From assembly GCA_905215845.1 (NCBI GenBank), contig CAJMRU010000002.1:1-18867 (forward strand): 18,867 nt of DNA, written 5' to 3'. The stretch comes from an uncultured bacterium. GTDB lineage: Bacteria; Bacillota; Clostridia; TANB77; CAG-508. The notes beneath the pieces are model-generated. The model was not told where the DNA came from, did no database searches, and worked only from the letters and a program-made list of their open reading frames with translations. Both the position numbers and the translations under genes were made by a program. Below are positions 14,572 through 18,867 of this stretch, in pieces; the first letter of the stretch is position 1, and each line of letters starts with the position of its first letter.

Positions 14572-16056
14572 ATGAATTTTTCAATGATTCGATACGTAAT
14601 AGGTTTGGTAATGCTCTTTGAGAGTGCATTTTTATCACTTCCTTGTCTGATCGCATTAATCTATCATGAGAAGAAAGGCTTTTCTTTCTGGATCATGCTA
14701 TTTGTATGTCTGATCATTGGAATTCTTTTTGTTATGAAGAAACCAAAGAAGACAGTTTATTACGCAAAAGAAGGTTTTTTAACAGTTGCGATCAGTTGGA
14801 TCGTGATGAGTTTTTTTGGAGCACTGCCATTTGTGATCAATGGAGATATTCCATCGGTTGTAGATGCGATGTTTGAAACTGTTTCAGGATTTACTACAAC
14901 AGGATCAAGTATCTTAACGGATGTAGAAGCGTTAGCAAGATGTAGTTTATTCTGGAGGAGTTTTACTCACTGGGTAGGTGGTATGGGTGTATTCGTGTTT
15001 GTATTAGCTGTCATGCCATTGGTTGGTGGTCAGAATATTCATCTGATGAGAGCAGAAAGTCCAGGACCATCTGTTGGAAAACTGGTTCCTAAGATTCGAA
15101 AAACATCTATGATCTTGTATAAGATTTATATTTTTATGACTATTGTGATGGTAGTATTGTTGCTTTTAGGAAAGCTTCCATTATTTGATTCGCTGTTACT
15201 TGCATTCGGTACTGCTGGAACTGGTGGATTCTCGATATTGAATTCAGGGTGTGCATCTTACTCACCATACATACAATATTTGATCGCGATCTTTATGATC
15301 TTATTTGGAGTAAATTTTAATGTATATTATTTTATTTTGATCAAGAAGTTCAAAGATGCGATCCATTATGAAGAATTAAAATATTACTTATTATTTATTG
15401 GTGCATCTGTAGCAATGATCACATATAATATACACAGTTTATTTCCAACGATCGAGCAGGCATTCCGCCATGCACTTTTTCAAGTAGGAACAGTGATCAC
15501 GACAACCGGATATGCATCAACAGATTTTAATAAATGGCCGGAATTTTCAAAGTTTATTCTGGTAATGCTGATGTTTTCAGGAGCATGTGCCGGAAGTACC
15601 GGTGGTGGTATGAAAGTATCAAGATTGGTAATTATGTTAAAGACCGTCAAGAAAGAGCTGCTCTCATACTTACATCCAAGAACGGTACGTAAGGTCAAAT
15701 TCAACGGAAGAATTGTAGAACATGAAGTTATTCGAGGGATCAATGTTTATATGATCGCATATGCATTTGTACTGATGTTTTCTGTACTGATCATTTCTAT
15801 TGATAACTTCGATTTTACAAGCAATTTTACGGCAGTTGTTGCAACATTGAATAATATTGGTCCTGGGCTTAATATCGTAGGACCAACTGGAAACTTTTCA
15901 ATGTATTCGAATCTTTCCAAGATCGTTATGATCTTTGATATGTTAGCGGGAAGACTGGAATTATTTCCAATGTTATTGTTGATCAATCCATATACATGGA
16001 AAGAAATAAAAATAAGAAAAATAAGAAAAAATAAGAAAGAGGGCCATAGCATATGA
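14572..16056 (+). CDS. trkH: Trk potassium-uptake channel subunit TrkH
   Basis: A 494-residue membrane channel for K+ uptake, built from four pseudo-repeats of helix-pore-helix. The four selectivity-filter loops are visible: TTTGSS (108-113), TAGTGGF (214-220), TTTGYAS (310-316) and NNIGPG (427-432). Each has the essential central glycine. GSTGGGMKVSR (341-351) after the third filter is the intramembrane loop typical of TrkH/KtrB gating. The C-terminus is a lysine/arginine-rich cytoplasmic tail. A G-rich ribosome site (GGGGGCAGGG) lies in the 15-base gap after trkA. Its stop codon overlaps the next start (ATGA). Confidence 0.95.
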   Translation: MNFSMIRYVIGLVMLFESAFLSLPCLIALIYHEKKGFSFWIMLFVCLIIGILFVMKKPKKTVYYAKEGFLTVAISWIVMSFFGALPFVINGDIPSVVDAMFETVSGFTTTGSSILTDVEALARCSLFWRSFTHWVGGMGVFVFVLAVMPLVGGQNIHLMRAESPGPSVGKLVPKIRKTSMILYKIYIFMTIVMVVLLLLGKLPLFDSLLLAFGTAGTGGFSILNSGCASYSPYIQYLIAIFMILFGVNFNVYYFILIKKFKDAIHYEELKYYLLFIGASVAMITYNIHSLFPTIEQAFRHALFQVGTVITTTGYASTDFNKWPEFSKFILVMLMFSGACAGSTGGGMKVSRLVIMLKTVKKELLSYLHPRTVRKVKFNGRIVEHEVIRGINVYMIAYAFVLMFSVLIISIDNFDFTSNFTAVVATLNNIGPGLNIVGPTGNFSMYSNLSKIVMIFDMLAGRLELFPMLLLINPYTWKEIKIRKIRKNKKEGHSI

Positions 16057-16322
16057 AACGTAATACAGATTTTATGCTTCGTGATATCGCAGGTGAAGTA
16101 ATTCTTGTACCAACAGGGGCTGCAACTCAGCAGTTTAATGGAATGATCACATTAAATGAAGTGGCAGCATTTATTTGGAAGAATTTAGATGAATCGAAGT
16201 CAAAAGAAGAATTGGTTGATAAGATCATGGATGAATTTGAAGTAGATGAAGAAACAGCAAGGACAGATGTAGAAGGATTTGTCGGAGCACTTTATGAACA
16301 TGGACTGGTATTGGATGAATGA
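16053..16322 (+). CDS. PqqD-family peptide-binding protein (RiPP recognition element)
   Basis: An 89-residue stand-alone PqqD-like domain, a winged-helix fold that binds leader peptides of ribosomally made, modified peptides and hands them to enzymes. Family features are the strand-rich start (DFMLRDIAGEVILVPTG), then LNEVAAFIWKNLD (about 45-57), ELVDKIMDEFEVDEETARTDVEGFVGALYEHGLV. The start overlaps the trkH stop by four bases and its own stop overlaps the next gene by four bases, so the set is translationally coupled. No radical-SAM enzyme, precursor peptide or transporter is nearby. The partner is probably the downstream S26-type protein. Confidence 0.85.
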   Translation: MKRNTDFMLRDIAGEVILVPTGAATQQFNGMITLNEVAAFIWKNLDESKSKEELVDKIMDEFEVDEETARTDVEGFVGALYEHGLVLDE

Positions 16323-16759
16323 GACAGATTGCAAATAACGTTTATATCCCGGTATTGAAAGATCTGGTAGAAGAGGGAAAAGAAGTCAGCATGATGATCA
16401 GTGGGAGCAGTATGAATCCGTTTTTGATCCATCAAAGAGACTATATTTTGATGAAGAAGCCAGAAGAAGAATTGAAAGCTGGGGATATGGTGTTTTTTCA
16501 GAGAAGAGATGAGGCGTATGTGATGCATCGGATTCATCACATCAACAAGGAGGGAAAGCTGTTTATTATCGGAGATGCACAGGTAGATATGGAAGGACCG
16601 ATTGACAAAGAACAGGTTTTTGCGATCATTATAAAAGTAAAGCGTAAAGGAAAATGGATCGCACCTGGAGATTTTTGGTGGGAGTTTTTTGAACATATAT
16701 GGCTGCATTTGATTCCATTTCGGAGATTTTTGATGAAATTATACGGAATTCGAAGATAA
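16319..16759 (+). CDS. S24/S26-type serine peptidase (Ser-His signal peptidase-like)
   Basis: A 146-residue protein with the signal-peptidase/LexA fold. The nucleophile region is SGSSMNPFL with Ser31 before Met32. The second catalytic region reads AYVMHRIHHI with His70 in place of the lysine of ordinary type I signal peptidases, so it has the Ser-His form of SipW and the eukaryotic/archaeal enzymes. GDAQ (85-88) supplies the conserved aspartate. No N-terminal membrane anchor exists; a tryptophan-rich amphipathic end (about 117-140, FWWEFFEHIWLHLIPFRRFL) could attach to the membrane. Coupling with the PqqD-like gene suggests it processes the peptide that protein binds; that is inference. Confidence 0.8.
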   Translation: MRQIANNVYIPVLKDLVEEGKEVSMMISGSSMNPFLIHQRDYILMKKPEEELKAGDMVFFQRRDEAYVMHRIHHINKEGKLFIIGDAQVDMEGPIDKEQVFAIIIKVKRKGKWIAPGDFWWEFFEHIWLHLIPFRRFLMKLYGIRR

Positions 16760-16797
16760 AGGGTGGTAATATTTTACGTATTACCATTCTTTTTTTG
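16759..16797 (+). terminator. Terminator of the trk operon
   Basis: TGGTAATA (16764-16771) pairs with TATTACCA (16779-16786), extended by wobble pairs on the outer side, followed by CTTTTTTT. Confidence 0.8.
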
Positions 16798-16812
16798 TTA
16801 TCAGACTATGAT

Positions 16813-17013
16813 GAGAGTGTCAAAAGTAAATTTTGCCACTCTCTGATGTATCCAGATTGTTCCATTGCTACGCAATTCCACAATCTTCGAACACCTCGAA
16901 CTCCCATAAAATGGTGTATTCACACCATTTTATTCCGTTCTCGTTGTTCGGCGTGTCAATAAGTATAAATTGCTTATTTGTGCAAGCACAAACGCAATTT
17001 ATACTTTTGACAC
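16813..17013. mobile_element. MITE-like palindromic element
   Basis: This fills most of the 310-base gap between the peptidase and leuD and encodes nothing. Its ends are inverted copies of one sequence: GTGTCAAAAGTA at 16817-16828, and the complement within 16994-17013. A second direct copy with one extra base (16953-16973) pairs with the right end to make a stem of about 20 pairs, capped by TTTGTGC-AA-GCACAAA. The left end forms a 13-base stem (16813-16825 with 16831-16843). A perfect 12-base stem (ATAAAATGGTGT, 16906-16917 with 16922-16933) and a small TTCGA/TCGAA hairpin lie inside. No target duplication is certain. Confidence 0.6.
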
Positions 17014-17035
17014 TTACATCATTTTATAGTATCCT
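17007..17035 (+). promoter_or_regulatory. Possible leuDC promoter starting in the MITE-like end
   Basis: A perfect TTGACA (17007-17012) lies in the right terminal repeat of the palindromic element, with TATCCT (17030-17035) 17 bases on. The -10 is weak. No better promoter is visible in the 57 bases before leuD. Confidence 0.35.
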
Positions 17036-17069
17036 TAAAAATAAAAGATACAAAACAGGAGGAAGATCA

Positions 17070-17546
17070 ATGGGACGTGTATTTAAATTCCATAACGACG
17101 TAGATACAGATCAGATCATCGCGTCACAATATTTGTTATTGCCAAATATTGAAGAGATGAAAGTATATACTTTTGAATCAATTGATAAAGATTTTGCCAA
17201 GAAGGTAAAAGAAGGAGATATTGTTGTAGCAGGAGAGAACTTTGGATGTGGGTCATCCAGAGAACAGGCGCCAAGTGTACTGAAAGCGTTAGGTGTCAAA
17301 GCAGTGGTTGCTAAATCATTTGCGAGAATCTTCTATAGAAACTCTATCAATATCGGATTACCAGTGATCATCAGCAAAGACTTATATGACAAAGTGGAAG
17401 ACGGAGCTGACATTGATATCAACCTGTCTGAAGGATGGATCAAAACAGAGGATGAAACCCTTCCATGTACCAAGCTGCCACCATATATGCAGAATATCTT
17501 AGATCATGGCGGATTGATCAATTTCTTGAATGAAGGGGAGGAATAG
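17070..17546 (+). CDS. leuD: 3-isopropylmalate dehydratase small subunit (LeuD-type)
   Basis: The swivel-domain subunit of a two-part aconitase-family hydro-lyase, 158 residues. Motifs include [15 protein letters not shown] at the start, [14 protein letters not shown] (about residues 55-68) containing the substrate-binding SSRE, and [20 protein letters not shown] 17070 follows AGGAGG by six bases; open reading frame upstream of it lies in the palindromic element and is not real. The leuC-type subunit follows after 4 bases. Together they isomerise 2-isopropylmalate in leucine synthesis, or a related substrate such as methylmalate or dimethylmalate. The short archaeal-type form is shared by several of these, and no leuA or leuB is in the window to decide. 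Confidence 0.88.
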   Translation: MGRVFKFHNDVDTDQIIASQYLLLPNIEEMKVYTFESIDKDFAKKVKEGDIVVAGENFGCGSSREQAPSVLKALGVKAVVAKSFARIFYRNSINIGLPVIISKDLYDKVEDGADIDINLSEGWIKTEDETLPCTKLPPYMQNILDHGGLINFLNEGEE

Positions 17547-17550
17547 GAAC

Positions 17551-18801
17551 ATGGGAATGACCATCGGAGAAAAGATTATTGCAAGAGCTGCGAAAGTAGA
17601 TCAGGTAAAAGCAGGAGAGATCCATACGATCGAAGTTGACCGTTTAATGAGTAATGACGGAACGACACATTTAACAATTGATATGTATCATAACCAGTTA
17701 AAACATCCAAAGATCGCGGACAAAGACAAACTGGTATTTATCATGGACCACAATGTGCCTGCGGAGAATCCAAAAACAGCAGCAGCACATAGAAAGATGC
17801 GTAATTTTGCAAAAGAGCATGAGATCAAATTATATGAAGGAAAAGGTGTCTGCCATCAGATCATGGTAGAGAATCATGTATGTCCAGGAGAATTTATCAT
17901 GGGTGCAGACTCCCATACGTGTACATATGGAGCTTTAGGAGCATTTGGTACAGGGATCGGATGTACTGATTTCTTATACGCTATGGTAACAGGACAGTCT
18001 TGGGTATTAGTTCCAGACACGATCCGTTTTAACCTGCATGGTAAATTAAGAGAAGGTGTATACGCCAGAGATTTAATGCTTTCTATCATCGGAATGGTTG
18101 GAGCAAATGGATGTAACTACAAGATCATGGAATTTGCTGGAGAAGGTGCTCATAACCTTGATATTGATGAACGTTTAGTTCTTTGCAACCTTGCTGTTGA
18201 AGCAGGAGCTAAGACTGGAATCGTTGAGCCAGATGAGAAAGTTGTAGAATACGTAGAAAGTCGTGGAAGAAAAGCTGAGAACTTATTCAAGAGCGATGAT
18301 GATGCGGTATTTGAGAAAGTTTATGATATCAACTTAGACGAGATCAAACCAGTTGTTGCAAGACCTCATCAGATCGATGATGTTGTGGATGCCAAAGAAG
18401 TCAAGGATGTGAAGATCGATGAAGCATTCTTAGGATCATGTAACAATGGACGTATCGAAGAATTAAGAATCGCTGCTGAAATCTTAAAAGGTAAGAAAGT
18501 AAGTGACAGCGTAAGATTTTTGATCGCACCAGCTTCCAATGAAGTTTATATGCAGGCATTAGATGAAGGTCTGATCGATATTTTCATGGAATCCGGAGCA
18601 ATGGTTATGAACTGTAACTGCAGCGTTTGCTGGGGAAGCTGTCAGGGTGTCATCGGGAAAGATGAAGTTTTGATTTCTACAGGAACAAGAAATTTCAAAG
18701 GACGTGCCGGACATCCAGATTCTTATGTGTATTTAGGATCCGCAGCGACAGTTACAGCATCAGCGATCGAAGGTAAGATCACAACAGCAGACCAGATTTA
18801 A
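17551..18801 (+). CDS. leuC: 3-isopropylmalate dehydratase large subunit (LeuC-type)
   Basis: The iron-sulfur subunit, 416 residues, of the aconitase superfamily. Family motifs are MDHN (65-68), GADSHTCTYGALGAFGTGIGCTD (118-140), GSCNNGR (295-301) and ISTGTRNFKGRAGHPD (375-390). Expected [4Fe-4S] ligands are Cys297, Cys357 and Cys360. The second motif reads MNCNCSVCWGSCQG, with extra cysteines at 355 and 364 and tryptophan where LeuC proteins usually have leucine or methionine, so the substrate may differ from isopropylmalate. ATG 17551 lies nine bases after GGGGAGG; an alternative ATG at 17557 is possible. The gene ends 66 bases before the window edge, where nothing else is recognisable. Confidence 0.88.
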   Translation: MGMTIGEKIIARAAKVDQVKAGEIHTIEVDRLMSNDGTTHLTIDMYHNQLKHPKIADKDKLVFIMDHNVPAENPKTAAAHRKMRNFAKEHEIKLYEGKGVCHQIMVENHVCPGEFIMGADSHTCTYGALGAFGTGIGCTDFLYAMVTGQSWVLVPDTIRFNLHGKLREGVYARDLMLSIIGMVGANGCNYKIMEFAGEGAHNLDIDERLVLCNLAVEAGAKTGIVEPDEKVVEYVESRGRKAENLFKSDDDAVFEKVYDINLDEIKPVVARPHQIDDVVDAKEVKDVKIDEAFLGSCNNGRIEELRIAAEILKGKKVSDSVRFLIAPASNEVYMQALDEGLIDIFMESGAMVMNCNCSVCWGSCQGVIGKDEVLISTGTRNFKGRAGHPDSYVYLGSAATVTASAIEGKITTADQI

Positions 18802-18867
18802 GGAAGAAGGTGTTTAACTGTTAAAATAATCTTATAAAAAATTATAAATATGTGTTGGATTTTATGA

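Noticed and set aside
16867..17013. Repeated palindromes as a CRISPR array.
   Set aside because: Only three copies in mixed orientation, no regular spacers and no cas genes.
16833..17069. Open frame continuous with leuD reaching back to 16833.
   Set aside because: It reads through the palindromic element; family alignment and the AGGAGG site put the start at 17070.

Overview
The window joins two stretches of different base composition and codon habit. Bases 1 to about 10388 are very AT-rich, with lysine almost always AAA, many ATA isoleucine codons and scattered GATC sites. This suits a low-GC anaerobic Firmicute of the class Clostridia. From about 10391 to the end the DNA is clearly less AT-rich, favours ATC for isoleucine and is dense in GATC, as in Lachnospiraceae; an Anaerostipes-like genome is a guess from style only. 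The seam falls inside a cotJC spore-coat gene whose first third is missing. A window spanning two genomes (assembly chimera) is the simplest reading, and a mobile element carried by both genomes could have caused it.

Left chromosome, 1-6820: a housekeeping row on the plus strand. It comprises spoVG (behind a near-perfect sigma-H promoter), pth, an RNase E/G homologue lacking the C-terminal zinc link, rimO, trpS (with cysteines placed as in iron-sulfur TrpRS) and obg, followed by a tRNA-Glu(CUC) gene.

Accessory segment, 6844-10388: it starts with a strong bidirectional hairpin, then a leftward XRE repressor/ImmA-like pair (the ImmA HExxH motif reads QExxH). Facing it is a strong promoter covered by a perfect 31-base palindrome, which drives a Spo0E-like protein. 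Next come a perfect Spo0A box, a promoter with two hairpins, a 52-residue protein, and a Mn2+ (yybP-ykoY) riboswitch with an overlapping terminator. The riboswitch precedes a P-type ATPase that is fused in frame, after about 252 residues, to the tail of an XRE-type membrane regulator. Last is a small protein resembling the C-terminal end of a serine recombinase. It runs straight into the cotJC remnant. Several parts touch sporulation (Spo0E-like, 0A box, cotJC), so a sporulation-linked integrative element is a testable hypothesis, though misassembly could also explain the joins.

Right chromosome, 10391-18867: truncated cotJC; marR with a TSUP exporter; a small alarmone synthetase; a trkA-trkH potassium-uptake operon ending in two translationally coupled genes for a PqqD-like peptide-binding protein and a Ser-His S26-type peptidase; a roughly 200-base palindromic MITE-like element; and leuD-leuC.
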